64,000 nucleotides of DNA from Paenibacillus sp. SZ31. GTDB taxonomy: Bacteria; Bacillota; Bacilli; Paenibacillales; Paenibacillaceae. The stretch lies in contig NZ_JABBEA010000009.1 of NCBI RefSeq assembly GCF_012912005.1, positions 62,001 through 126,000 on the forward strand, read 5' to 3'. The notes under the pieces are model-generated. The model did not search any database. It was not told the DNA's origin and worked only from the letters and a program-made list of their open reading frames with translations. The translations under genes were made by a program, and so were the position numbers. Positions 43,565 to 52,676 of this stretch are shown here, piece after piece; the first letter of the stretch is position 1; each line of letters starts with the position of its first letter.

Positions 43565-44539
43565 TTAATAGACCCGATGAATGATATCTTCAAAATCGGG
43601 TTCTTTCATCTCTACATCTTCAATCTGACCCCATTGCTCCAACTGTTTCAGAATGTCCATTGTGCTCCATTCCTTCCGGTTCACCTCAATGGTGACGATC
43701 TGTCCTTCCACTGTTGTAATCTGTATCGCGGACGATATAACATCCGGGATGTGAAACGCTCCCCGGAACGTTACCCGAATCAACGTAGGAAGTCCGATGG
43801 TTTCGCGAAGCGATGAGATTGTACCGTCATATGTCAGTTGACCATGGTTAATCACCATGACCCGGCTGCATAACTGCTCAATGTCGTCCATATCATGTGT
43901 GGTCAACAGAATCGTTTTGCCAAACGTTTCATTTAATGTACGTAGAAATTGGCGAATGTTCCGCTTTGCGTTCACATCCAGTCCGATCGTCGGTTCATCG
44001 AGAAAAAGCAATTCCGGATCATGCAGCATGGAAGCTGCGAGATCCGCACGCATGCGTTGTCCAAGCGAAAGCTTGCGGACAGGCGTGGTCCAGAACGATT
44101 CAAGGTCCAGCAGCTCGGCGAACTGGGACAGCCGTTTCTTTTTATCCTCGGCACGCACGCCGTACATCTCGGCCAGAATATCATATGAATCTTTCACGGG
44201 CAGATCCCACCAGAGCTGGCTGCGCTGTCCAAACACAACGCCCAGTCGACCAACGGTTCTGCGCCTGTCCTGATGTGGATTCATACCGTCAAGCCTTACT
44301 TCACCCGAGGTTGGGTGCAGGATACCTGTCAACATTTTGATCGTAGTAGACTTGCCAGCCCCGTTCGGACCGATGTAACCCACAAACTCACCTGGGCCGA
44401 TATCAAAACTGATATCGCGTACCGCTTCCTTGGACACATATTCACGTGAAAATAACGTACGTAATCCAGAGAAACGTCCTTCGCGAATAACAGGAGTTTT
44501 AAATTCCTTTTGCAGATGCCGTGCTGTGATCATGTTCAT
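43565..44539 (-). CDS. ABC-2 exporter ATP-binding protein
   Basis: This 324-residue ATPase has Walker A GPNGAGKST (57-65), signature LSLGQRMR, Walker B LLFLDEPT and H-loop TTHDMDD. An extended N-terminus (FSGLRTLFSREY) and a C-terminal domain of about 100 residues mark the COG4586-like group, always found with two ABC-2 permeases. It is third in the order permease-permease-ATPase, 16 bp after the second permease. It powers export of an unknown compound. ATP-binding function is certain; the family label is from motif and context. Confidence 0.93.
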   Translation of the reverse strand: MNMITARHLQKEFKTPVIREGRFSGLRTLFSREYVSKEAVRDISFDIGPGEFVGYIGPNGAGKSTTIKMLTGILHPTSGEVRLDGMNPHQDRRRTVGRLGVVFGQRSQLWWDLPVKDSYDILAEMYGVRAEDKKKRLSQFAELLDLESFWTTPVRKLSLGQRMRADLAASMLHDPELLFLDEPTIGLDVNAKRNIRQFLRTLNETFGKTILLTTHDMDDIEQLCSRVMVINHGQLTYDGTISSLRETIGLPTLIRVTFRGAFHIPDVISSAIQITTVEGQIVTIEVNRKEWSTMDILKQLEQWGQIEDVEMKEPDFEDIIHRVY

Positions 44540-44555
44540 GATTCGTTTCGCCTCC

Positions 44556-45356
44556 TTAGCTACCTGTACTTTGATATTTGGTCATACCGAATTGCCAGAA
44601 ACGCAGACTTGCAGCCAAGCTCAGTACGGCAACCGCCGCAACAACTACAAGGACCCACGCTCCTCCTTCACCACGCAGCAGGTAGAGTGACGGAATGTAG
44701 TTGACGAATCCTACCGGAATCACCGTTAGCAGAATGCCAGACATCCATTTGGGATATAACGTTAGCGGATATTGGGCAGCCGTTCGTGCTGCATCTTCCG
44801 TGATCGTCTGTAATTCCTCGATGCGGGTGGTCCAGAATCCGAGTGTAGCGGTAGCGAGTCCGATGGAAAAGAGAATGACTGCCCCCGTCAGGATAATGAA
44901 CAGGGAGAATGGAATGGCAGTCCAGCCGATCTGTCCGCTGTGCATCATGCCTGCCAAAGACCAGCAGAGAATGAACCCACCTTGCAAGACTTCCCCAGCC
45001 ATAATGCGAAAGTTTTGCGGAAGCAGTGCCAGCAATACGGGCATGGGACGGGTTAACAGTTGATCAAGCTCACCGCCCACCAAATATTTTTCCAGATGGT
45101 GAACTTCGTTGCCGAATGTGCGGTACAGTGTTTTGGATAACGTCATGATGGCGAAGAGATAACCGATCTCATGGAGTGACCAGCCTTTAATCGCTCCGAA
45201 TTTGTGCAGCACGAGAGCAACCATCAGAAACTCGGAGATCTGAATTAAAGCGGCGAGTACGGAACCCATGATGAAATTGAACTTGTATTGCATCCGGCTG
45301 CGGATGCTTGTTCGAATGAGCATTTTATATAAATTGAACCAGGAAGTTCGTTTCAT
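44556..45356 (-). CDS. ABC-2 family transporter permease (COG3694-like)
   Basis: This 266-residue protein has about six membrane segments and an N-terminal RTSIRSRMQYKFNF segment just before TM1, as in the ABC-2 permease pair that accompanies COG4586 ATPases. Its ATG overlaps the upstream permease stop by 4 bp, so the two are translated together. It is probably a heterodimer subunit of the exporter. The substrate is unknown. Confidence 0.9.
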   Translation of the reverse strand: MKRTSWFNLYKMLIRTSIRSRMQYKFNFIMGSVLAALIQISEFLMVALVLHKFGAIKGWSLHEIGYLFAIMTLSKTLYRTFGNEVHHLEKYLVGGELDQLLTRPMPVLLALLPQNFRIMAGEVLQGGFILCWSLAGMMHSGQIGWTAIPFSLFIILTGAVILFSIGLATATLGFWTTRIEELQTITEDAARTAAQYPLTLYPKWMSGILLTVIPVGFVNYIPSLYLLRGEGGAWVLVVVAAVAVLSLAASLRFWQFGMTKYQSTGS

Positions 45357-46129
45357 CCGCCTTGCACCTCCACTTTACGACGTAACACTTGGGTGATTGC
45401 AAGACAGATCAACGTCATGAAGACACACCAAAGCAAGGTTCCCCATAGTAAGGAGCCATCTTCGAAACCAAGGTAGATTCGGGTAGGTACATAGAGTAGG
45501 AAAGGGTAGGGTGATAGCCAGGCAAGTTGTTGAAGCCAGTCAGGTAGCCATTCCAGCGGAATGAAGAAACCGGCCAGCAGATTCATCATGGCGTGATTGC
45601 CCCAGTGAAGCCAGGAAGACTCCGTGGTCCACATCGACGTAGCACCAATGATGTAGTTCATGCAGATGGACAAGTAGGCGGCGCTGGCAAGACCAAGTGC
45701 GGCATAGAACAGTGTTGAAACGTCTGAAGGCCAATCCAGGGAAAAGACAATGGAGAAGAGCAGGTAGATCGGAATACTTTTGTACACGAACTGGTAGGCG
45801 ATCTGCCCCCATTCGCGTGCCATCAGGTGGGTGAACAGATGAACCGGCCTCATCAGATCCAGTGCAATCTGCCCTGTCCTGACGGTTAAGGGGATACCCA
45901 ATCCGTTCGTGAGAAAACCCGAGATCCAGAGAGAGGATTGCGTGAACGCAATGTAACTGATCATCCCCTGTGTCCCGTATTCCCCGAGCGTGTGGTCGGC
46001 CCCGATGCCGATCCAAAGGCAGGCGTACATGTAACCGAACATGGCGCTAGCCAGGTTATGTACCATGTGTGCCCCTCGGTATTGCAGATTCCGGGAGTAG
46101 GCTTTGGAAGCCAGCGTGAAATAAAGCAT
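45353..46129 (-). CDS. ABC-2 family transporter permease (COG4587-like)
   Basis: This 258-residue protein has six membrane segments. It opens MLYFTLASKAYSRNLQYRGA, the usual start of this family. GGAGGTG seven bases before ATG 46129 decides the start; the frame extends 17 codons further without a ribosome site. It is the first gene of the three-gene exporter unit and shares the 306-bp upstream region with degV. Confidence 0.9.
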   Translation of the reverse strand: MLYFTLASKAYSRNLQYRGAHMVHNLASAMFGYMYACLWIGIGADHTLGEYGTQGMISYIAFTQSSLWISGFLTNGLGIPLTVRTGQIALDLMRPVHLFTHLMAREWGQIAYQFVYKSIPIYLLFSIVFSLDWPSDVSTLFYAALGLASAAYLSICMNYIIGATSMWTTESSWLHWGNHAMMNLLAGFFIPLEWLPDWLQQLAWLSPYPFLLYVPTRIYLGFEDGSLLWGTLLWCVFMTLICLAITQVLRRKVEVQGG

Positions 46130-46435
46130 GTGACACCTCCGATAAGTGGATTGAACGGCATTTCCGTTCACTTCAGTCAAGGCGAAAAAAGAGAGAAGGA
46201 CAACAGCATACCAATTTATTCCTTCACAGGCAAGACATTTTTTTAGCTAAAAATGGAATTAATAGGGTTGTTCATGATTGCGCCACAAGACAACGGTATG
46301 TCCGTTCCTTTATAATTGAGAGGTAGTATCGCAAACGTTTACAATATGAAATATTCAAATTTTAAATAAACCGCCGGGCTTGTGCCTGACGATTGAGGAT
46401 ACAGAACGAACAATCCGGCAAGAGAGAAGGATGTC
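46130..46435. promoter_or_regulatory. Divergent region, ABC-2 exporter / degV
   Basis: This 306-bp region has no gene. A TATAAT box at 46311-46316 (plus), with a poor -35 about 17 bp upstream, could start the degV transcript. A GCAAACGTTTAC element (46331-46342), with an AAACGTTT core palindrome, resembles a CcpA cre half-match and lies just downstream. No clear minus-strand promoter was seen. Confidence 0.4.
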
Positions 46436-47287
46436 ATGAAGAAAATTGCATGGGTCACCGATAGTACCAGTACACTGGATCCCGTTTTTGCGGAGCAAAA
46501 TCATATCTACATCGTACCGCTGCGCATCGTATTTGGAGAAGAATGTTACCGGGAAACCGATGACATCACATCTGAAATGTTCTATGAGAAACTTGCGGAG
46601 GCTTCACGTGCGAGCAGTTCGCAGCCACCCATTGGCGAGTTCATTGAACTGTATGAGTCGCTCAAAGACAAGTACGATGAGATTATTACGATTCATTGCT
46701 CTACTGCACTTAGCGGAACGCTGCATACTTCTATGCAGGCTGCAGAGATTGCAGGAGTGACGGTGACCGCAATTGATTCAAAGGCAGGTGCCTATCCTCA
46801 CCGTGAGATGATTATGCAAGGACTAGAATGGCAGAAACAGGGATGTTCGGCTGCCGAGATCAAAGTAAATATTGAACAGATGATTGATAACATGTCTTTT
46901 TACCTCATACCGGCCAGTCTTCAGCATCTTCACCGCAGTGGGCGGGTGTCGGGCACACAGCTGATCATCAGTCAACTGCTCAAGATCCATCTGTTGCTTC
47001 GATTCGAAGAGGGCAAAGTGGTTGTGAATGAGAAGATTCGCACGTTCAAGCGGACGAAAGAGCGCATGCTGGATATGCTCAAGCTGGATGTGGAGAAAGT
47101 AAAGCATGTGTGCATAATGCATGCAAACAATCAGGAAGAAGCTGTCACAATCAAAAAACAGATTGCTGCTCTGCTGCCTAGATTAAAGACCGAAATCATG
47201 CCGTTTATTCCTGTGGTGAGTATCCATGCAGGTGCAGGAACCATTGGACTGTGCTGGATACACAGCGAGAACGGATATAGAGATTAG
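46436..47287 (+). CDS. DegV family fatty-acid-binding protein
   Basis: This 283-residue protein has the DegV N-terminal VTDSTSTLDP with the conserved Ser/Thr of the acyl-binding site, then ASSSQPPIGEF, HCSTALSGTLHTSMQAA and a C-terminal GAGTIGL. DegV/FakB proteins bind a fatty acid and present it to the kinase FakA for phosphorylation. Here fakA is not adjacent. AGAGAAGGATGTC precedes ATG 46436. Size and domain order are typical. Confidence 0.94.
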   Translation: MKKIAWVTDSTSTLDPVFAEQNHIYIVPLRIVFGEECYRETDDITSEMFYEKLAEASRASSSQPPIGEFIELYESLKDKYDEIITIHCSTALSGTLHTSMQAAEIAGVTVTAIDSKAGAYPHREMIMQGLEWQKQGCSAAEIKVNIEQMIDNMSFYLIPASLQHLHRSGRVSGTQLIISQLLKIHLLLRFEEGKVVVNEKIRTFKRTKERMLDMLKLDVEKVKHVCIMHANNQEEAVTIKKQIAALLPRLKTEIMPFIPVVSIHAGAGTIGLCWIHSENGYRD

Positions 47288-47319
47288 ACGCACAAGCCTT
47301 CATCTATAGTCGCTCATAG

Positions 47320-47372
47320 ACCTGGCAGGAAACACACTTTATACCAAAGTGGTGCTCCTGTCGGGTTTTTTC
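47320..47372 (+). terminator. Terminator after degV
   Basis: A long interrupted hairpin with ACC-GGCAGGA against TCCTGTC-GGT and an inner CACTTT/AAAGTG pair, followed by T6. It lies just ahead of the next operon. Confidence 0.85.
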
Positions 47373-47440
47373 GTATGTCATTGCCAATTCAAACAAACTG
47401 TGAGGTAATAAAGAAAAATGTTCATGTTGGAGGGGAACTT

Positions 47441-48157
47441 GTGTCAAGTCAACGCTTATTACTTGTTGAAGATGATCGTTCAATTAGTGAGATGGTCGGA
47501 CCTTATCTGGAAAAAGAGGGATACGACGTCACGTATGCATATGACGGATTAGAAGCAGAGCGTCAGTTCAGCCAATCACAACCTGGGTATGACCTGGTTA
47601 TTTTGGATTTGATGCTGCCCCGCAAGAGTGGGATGGATGTGCTGCAGACCATTCGGGCGGTCAGTTTGGTGCCTGTGCTTATTCTGTCTGCGAAGGATGG
47701 GGAGGTGGACAAAGCACTGGGTCTGGGTTTTGGCGCTGACGATTATTTGAGCAAACCCTTCTCATTAATCGAGCTGACTGCCCGTATTAAAGCTGCGATT
47801 CGCCGCGCCAATTATACCGCACAGCCTGTGGCTGAAGTGACTAAAGATCAGCGTATTCACCTCGGAGGACTTGTGGTCGACATGGAGACATACGAGGTGG
47901 AGCGTGAAGGTACACCCGTCAAGCTGACCTCCAAGGAATTTGGCATTCTGAAGCTATTGGTTACTCATCCCGGCAAAGTGTTCACGAAGGCCCAAATCTA
48001 CGCTTCGGTCTGGAATGATCATTATTATGGAGACGAAAATATCATTAACGTACATATGCGTCGTCTGCGTGAAAAATTGGAGGTGGACCCTTCGGCTCCC
48101 CAGTATATCAAGACACTCTGGGGCATCGGATATAAGCTGGAGGCGGAGCAGACATGA
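47441..48157 (+). CDS. OmpR-family response regulator
   Basis: This 238-residue regulator has a receiver domain (LLLVEDD, phospho-acceptor D56 in LVILDLMLP, K in LSKPFS) and a winged-helix output (MRRLREKLE, IGYKLE end). The frame is open upstream, but GTG 47441, five bases after TTGGAGGGG, gives a normal receiver start. The kinase gene overlaps its stop by 4 bp and an ABC exporter follows. It probably regulates that exporter. Confidence 0.93.
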   Translation: MSSQRLLLVEDDRSISEMVGPYLEKEGYDVTYAYDGLEAERQFSQSQPGYDLVILDLMLPRKSGMDVLQTIRAVSLVPVLILSAKDGEVDKALGLGFGADDYLSKPFSLIELTARIKAAIRRANYTAQPVAEVTKDQRIHLGGLVVDMETYEVEREGTPVKLTSKEFGILKLLVTHPGKVFTKAQIYASVWNDHYYGDENIINVHMRRLREKLEVDPSAPQYIKTLWGIGYKLEAEQT

Positions 48158-49086
48158 CACTGATTTTTGCCAGTACAACAGTTATTCTAGTCATTGTGGT
48201 CATTGGAATGTGGATGAGATTGCGGAAACGCAGCCAACACCTGTCTTATATTCACGAGAAAATATCCGCTATTTTGGATCAAGGCACCTTTGAGCGTTTG
48301 CTTGTATTCAACAGTGATGATCAAGTTAGCCAACTTCTGAAAGACATGAACCAGCTGCTGGACCATGCGCACCGTGCGACGGCCGGTTATGCGAACCAGG
48401 AGAAGGAGATGCGCAATATGCTCTCCAACATCTCGCATGATCTGAAAACGCCGCTTACGGTTGTGCTGGGCTATAGTGAGACCTTGCTGCACAGTCCATC
48501 ATTGACCGATCAGGAACGAAAGATTATGACGGAGAAAATACAAGATAAGGCGCAGGAAGTGCTACGTCTGATTCATTCCTTTTTCGATCTGGCGAAGCTG
48601 GAATCTGGAGACACTGAGCTAGTGCTTAGTCGAGTTAATATAAGCGAATTATGCCGGTTGAAGATGATCTCCTTTTATGAAATGTTGACCAATCTCGGGT
48701 TGCATGTGCAGTTGGAGATACCTGACGGGGATATCTTCGTGCAAGCGAATGAAGAAGCAATGGACCGTGTGTTGGATAATCTCATTACCAATGGGATGAA
48801 GTATGGAGCAGAGGGTAAGGTGCTGGGGCTAACGCTCGAACATTCGACAGGTGGACCTGTGACGCTACAAATCTGGGACCAAGGGAAGGGAATTCCTGAA
48901 AGTGAGCATAGCCGTGTGTTCGAACGTATGTATACACTGGAGGATTCTCGCAATCGACTCTATCAGGGCAGCGGCCTTGGGCTGACGATCACGAAGCGGC
49001 TAGTTGAGCGGATGGGTGGAAGTATTCATTTACATAGTGTGCCACATCAACGGACTGTATTTTCGGTTACCTTAAAGGCCAGGTAG
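48154..49086 (+). CDS. Sensor histidine kinase with a single N-terminal membrane segment
   Basis: This 310-residue kinase has just one hydrophobic segment (about 2-21) and no extracytoplasmic domain. The H-box is NMLSNISHDLKTP (H95), the N-box region LDNLITNGMKYG, with G1 WDQGKGI and G2 GSGLGLT. Kinases without an outer sensor usually read the state of the partner transporter, or sense inside the membrane. The BcrAB-like ABC genes immediately downstream make that likely here. The first ATG overlaps the regulator stop. Confidence 0.92.
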   Translation: MTLIFASTTVILVIVVIGMWMRLRKRSQHLSYIHEKISAILDQGTFERLLVFNSDDQVSQLLKDMNQLLDHAHRATAGYANQEKEMRNMLSNISHDLKTPLTVVLGYSETLLHSPSLTDQERKIMTEKIQDKAQEVLRLIHSFFDLAKLESGDTELVLSRVNISELCRLKMISFYEMLTNLGLHVQLEIPDGDIFVQANEEAMDRVLDNLITNGMKYGAEGKVLGLTLEHSTGGPVTLQIWDQGKGIPESEHSRVFERMYTLEDSRNRLYQGSGLGLTITKRLVERMGGSIHLHSVPHQRTVFSVTLKAR

Positions 49087-49212
49087 AGCCTGTTTTGGCA
49101 TTTTCGGTCAAGCTTAAGGTTTTTGTAAGATTTGATTAATAAAAAAGCAGACTTTTCTCTTTACAATACAGATATAGGAACCCGGACAGGGGACGTAAAG
49201 GAGAACAAGACG

Positions 49213-50136
49213 ATGACTTATATCGCACGAACGATAGATGTGACCAAAGTATATGAAGGGGTCGAGGTTGTATCCAACGTCAATATGAGTATTAAGCAAG
49301 GTGAGATCTATGGGTTTCTCGGTCCGAATGGTGCAGGCAAAACAACCATCATGAAGATGCTGACCAATCTGATTAAACCAACAACAGGAGAGATTGAACT
49401 GTTTGGGGAGAAGCTTACACCTACGTCCTATGAAGTGTTGAAACGAATGGGCAGCATTATTGAATATCCTTTTTTCTATGATAGGCTGTCTGCTCGCGAG
49501 AATCTGGAGCTTCATTGTGAATACATGGGATTTCACAACAAAAAGATCATCGACAACACGATGGAAACGGTAGGGCTGAAGGATACGGGCAAGAAACCGG
49601 TCAAGGACTTCTCCCTGGGTATGAAACAGAGGCTGGGATTGGCTCGTGCACTCATAACCACACCAGAACTGCTCATTTTGGATGAACCGATCAACGGATT
49701 GGACCCTGTAGGGATCCGGGAGATGCGAGATTTGTTCAAGCGCCTTAGCAATGAGTATCGCATTACCCTGTTGGTCTCTAGTCACATTCTTGGCGAGATA
49801 GAACAGATTGCTGACACGGTTGGTGTCATTCGCGGCGGTCGCTTGGTGGAGGAAGTATCGATGGAGAGCATTCGTGGAAGTCAAAATGAGTACATCGAGT
49901 TACAGGCGGTAGATATCCGCAAAGCGACTTATGTCATTGAACACCAGCTTGGTTTGAGTAATTATAAACTGGTCGATGACCAAACGTTACGAATCTATGA
50001 TCCGGGAATCATTCCATCGGAACTGAACACCAAGCTGATTCAACACGGCATTGAGATCGAATCGATATCCAAACGGGCTCATTCCCTGGAAGAACACTTC
50101 ATGAAGTTGGTAAAAGGGGATGAAGACGTTGCTTAA
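49213..50136 (+). CDS. ABC-2 exporter ATP-binding protein (BcrA-like)
   Basis: This 307-residue ATPase has Walker A GPNGAGKTT (37-45), signature FSLGMKQR, Walker B LLILDEP and a C-terminal domain of about 90 residues as in bacitracin-resistance-type BcrA and lantibiotic immunity LanF. AAAGGAG about nine bases before ATG 49213 excludes the frame extension. The permease gene overlaps its 3' end by 17 bp. With the preceding two-component pair this forms a peptide-antibiotic-resistance-like module; the specific drug cannot be inferred. Confidence 0.93.
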   Translation: MTYIARTIDVTKVYEGVEVVSNVNMSIKQGEIYGFLGPNGAGKTTIMKMLTNLIKPTTGEIELFGEKLTPTSYEVLKRMGSIIEYPFFYDRLSARENLELHCEYMGFHNKKIIDNTMETVGLKDTGKKPVKDFSLGMKQRLGLARALITTPELLILDEPINGLDPVGIREMRDLFKRLSNEYRITLLVSSHILGEIEQIADTVGVIRGGRLVEEVSMESIRGSQNEYIELQAVDIRKATYVIEHQLGLSNYKLVDDQTLRIYDPGIIPSELNTKLIQHGIEIESISKRAHSLEEHFMKLVKGDEDVA

Positions 50137-50827
50137 ACTAATCAGACTTGAGATGCGGAAGCACCGCTTTGCACGTAATTTTGCAGGTGCAGGTATTGCC
50201 AACATAGCCATTCTTCTTTTCCTGATTATGATTGGATTCATGGATGTGGGAGCAGAAGATTATGCCTATGCCGATTACCAGACCGCCTTTATAATTATCG
50301 ATACATTTGTGAGAGCGACCTTCATCATATTTGCAGGAGCTTTATTATCCAAGCTGGTGATCAGTGAGTATCGAAATAAAACCATGAACGTCATGTTCAC
50401 CTATCCCATCCAGCGTCATAAAATCATCGCGGCCAAATTGGTTATTGTGTTTGGTTTTACATTTGTGATGATTATGGTTACCGATTTGTTGATGGGTTCA
50501 CTGCTGTTGATTGTTAATCAATTCTACTCCTTCATTCCTGAATCACTGAGCAATCGGGATATGTTGGGACTTCTGGTGAAGTACAGTATCAGTTCTTTAT
50601 CGGCTGCGTGTATGGCACTCATTCCCCTATTCTTCGGTATGCGTAAGCATTCTGTTACAGCGACAATGGTCTCGTCCATTTTGCTAGTTTCGATTGTCTG
50701 CTCCGGATTCAACGGGTCGGAAGTTTCCATTCATTCGCTTATTGTTATCCCGCTGACCCTTGGAGCTGTAGGTATATGGATTGCTTCGATGTCCATGGTT
50801 CGTTTGGAGACCAAAGATGTGAATTGA
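50120..50827 (+). CDS. ABC-2 family permease (BcrB-like)
   Basis: This 235-residue protein has six predicted membrane helices, with EYRNKTMNVMFTYPIQRHKI between the second and third, the typical ABC-2/BcrB conserved loop. It starts inside the ATPase gene, so the two are translationally coupled. It is probably a homodimeric export channel for a peptide or lipid-linked antibiotic. The substrate is unknown. Confidence 0.9.
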   Translation: MKTLLKLIRLEMRKHRFARNFAGAGIANIAILLFLIMIGFMDVGAEDYAYADYQTAFIIIDTFVRATFIIFAGALLSKLVISEYRNKTMNVMFTYPIQRHKIIAAKLVIVFGFTFVMIMVTDLLMGSLLLIVNQFYSFIPESLSNRDMLGLLVKYSISSLSAACMALIPLFFGMRKHSVTATMVSSILLVSIVCSGFNGSEVSIHSLIVIPLTLGAVGIWIASMSMVRLETKDVN

Positions 50828-50932
50828 TTCATTCGGAAAACCATGCTCTGTGTGGCTTCAGATGCCATTGACATCCGCTCGTACAAGGGATAGGATAATG
50901 TCAACTGAGACACAAAGGAGAATGCAACTACC

Positions 50933-51745
50933 ATGACGATTCCAAAGACATTAACAATAGCTGGTTCGGATACGAGCGGCGGTGCAGGGATTCAAGCGGA
51001 TTTGAAAACTTTTCAGGAGCTGGGTGTGTATGGCATGACCGTACTGACTACGGTTGTGGCAATGGAGCCCGATACATGGGATCACCAGGTCTTTCCTGTG
51101 GAATTAAATGTAGTAGAAGCTCAGCTTCGCACTGTTCTTGATGGCATCGGTTTTGATGCAATGAAGACAGGTATGCTCGGTTCTGTAGATATTATTGAAC
51201 TGGTAGCGAAGCATATTCGCCGCAGTGGTCTGCCACAGATCGTGATCGATCCGGTAATGGTCTGCAAAGGTACGGACGAAGTACTGCAACCGGAAAATAC
51301 GGAAGCGATGATCGAATTCCTGTTGCCAGGTGCCGATCTGGTTACACCTAATCTGTTCGAAGCATCCCAACTGGCGAAGAGTGGACCGATTCGCTCTAAA
51401 GAACAGATGGAAGCAGCGGCAGCAGCAATTCATGCTCATGGCTCAAAGCATGTCCTGATCAAAGACCGAGGTGTGATTAACCCGGGTAAAGCAATGGATC
51501 TACTCTATGATGGAACCAACTACGAATGGTTTGAAGCCGATGTTGTCGGCTCCGGATATACGCATGGTGCGGGCTGCACGACATCTGCGGCGATTACCGC
51601 AGGACTGGCTCGTGGTCTTTCAGTGAAAGAGGCTGTTCGTGAAGGTAAAGCATTCGTGACCAAAGCGATTGCTGGCGGATTCCCGCTGAACCGTTTTGTT
51701 GGCCCGACACTGCATGTGGCACACCGTCTGGAGCACCAACGCTAA
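50933..51745 (+). CDS. pdxK: Pyridoxine kinase (PdxK, ThiD-like ribokinase fold)
   Basis: This 270-residue protein starts TIAGSDTSGGAGIQADLKTF, the ThiD/PdxK glycine-rich substrate motif. The late GSGYTHGAGCTTSAAI holds the anion hole and catalytic region, with the cysteine typical of the Firmicutes pyridoxine kinases. It phosphorylates pyridoxal, pyridoxine or HMP with ATP. No thi or pdx genes are nearby, so the choice between PdxK and ThiD rests on resemblance to Bacillus PdxK (NxWDHQVFP-like WDHQVFP). AAAGGAG is 11 bases from ATG 50933, a little far. Confidence 0.88.
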   Translation: MTIPKTLTIAGSDTSGGAGIQADLKTFQELGVYGMTVLTTVVAMEPDTWDHQVFPVELNVVEAQLRTVLDGIGFDAMKTGMLGSVDIIELVAKHIRRSGLPQIVIDPVMVCKGTDEVLQPENTEAMIEFLLPGADLVTPNLFEASQLAKSGPIRSKEQMEAAAAAIHAHGSKHVLIKDRGVINPGKAMDLLYDGTNYEWFEADVVGSGYTHGAGCTTSAAITAGLARGLSVKEAVREGKAFVTKAIAGGFPLNRFVGPTLHVAHRLEHQR

Positions 51746-51809
51746 GTGTTACCAGTGAGCGCGCAATAGCGTATCATTTCTGGATAACACACTTCGATTT
51801 CATTCAAGT

Positions 51810-51853
51810 AGCTGTCAATGAGCAGGAGATTGCTCGTTGATGGCTTCTTTTTT
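51810..51853 (+). terminator. Terminator after pdxK
   Basis: AGCTGTCAATGAGCA pairs with TGCTCGTTGATGGCT (15 pairs including three G-T) around a short loop, followed by TTTTTTG. Confidence 0.85.
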
Positions 51854-51995
51854 GTGCGAATTTTGATAAAAATTAGTAACTTTTGGCTTATATTAATCGT
51901 ATATATCATGGGGTTCATTCCAAAACATGTCTGGACACATGAACGACACATGGAATAGGTATGTTATCATCAGAAATCGAAAAGGAGATTCGGCC

Positions 51996-52676
51996 ATGAT
52001 CAGAACAGTGCTTCTGGTGGAAGATGAAAGCCGCATTCGTGAGATTGTGGCCGATTATTTCATAAAAGAACAATGGAACGTCATAGAAGCAGAACATGGA
52101 GTACAGGCATTGGAACTATTGGCTCTGCATGAGGTGGATCTGGTTATTCTGGATGTTTTGATGCCTGAAATGGATGGATGGACATTATGCGGGCATATTC
52201 GCTCCCAATCCACCGTACCTATTATCATGCTGACTGCAAGGTCCGAGGATGACGATAAAATTCATGGATTCCAGCTCGGAGTAGATGATTATGTCACGAA
52301 GCCATTCAGTCCACGTGTGCTGGTTGCACGTGCGGAGACATTAATGAAGCGGGTTGAAGGGTCATTTGGACGAGAGCAGGGTGTGATTCGCTTCGGACAG
52401 GTAACCCTTGATCCATGGGCTCGGCGACTGGAGAAGGACGGCATTGAAGTGGAGCTTGCGCCGAAAGAGTATGATCTGTTGCTCTATTTGGTACGAAATG
52501 CAGGTATTGTATTGTCCCGGGATGCCATCCTGAATCGGATATGGGGATTTGATTTTGAAGGGGATTCACGTGTTGTGGATACTCACATTAAGAAGCTGCG
52601 CAGCAAATTGGGTGATGAAGCCAAGTGCATTCGGACTGTGATTGGCACAGGATATCGTTTCGAGGCAGAAGCATGA
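51996..52676 (+). CDS. OmpR-family response regulator
   Basis: This 226-residue regulator starts MIRTVLLVEDES. Phospho-acceptor D53 is in VILDVLMPE, K is in VTKPFS, and the winged helix reads VVDTHIKKLRSKL, ending GYRFEAEA. AAAAGGAG before ATG 51996 fixes the start; the frame is open upstream. It leads a four-gene unit with a kinase, pssA and a DedA gene, all within 25 bp of each other. Regulation of membrane lipid genes is a reasonable inference. Confidence 0.93.
   Translation: MIRTVLLVEDESRIREIVADYFIKEQWNVIEAEHGVQALELLALHEVDLVILDVLMPEMDGWTLCGHIRSQSTVPIIMLTARSEDDDKIHGFQLGVDDYVTKPFSPRVLVARAETLMKRVEGSFGREQGVIRFGQVTLDPWARRLEKDGIEVELAPKEYDLLLYLVRNAGIVLSRDAILNRIWGFDFEGDSRVVDTHIKKLRSKLGDEAKCIRTVIGTGYRFEAEA

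Noticed and set aside
50828-50932. TPP or other riboswitch upstream of pdxK
   Set aside because: The 105-bp gap is too short for a TPP aptamer and shows none of its conserved segments.
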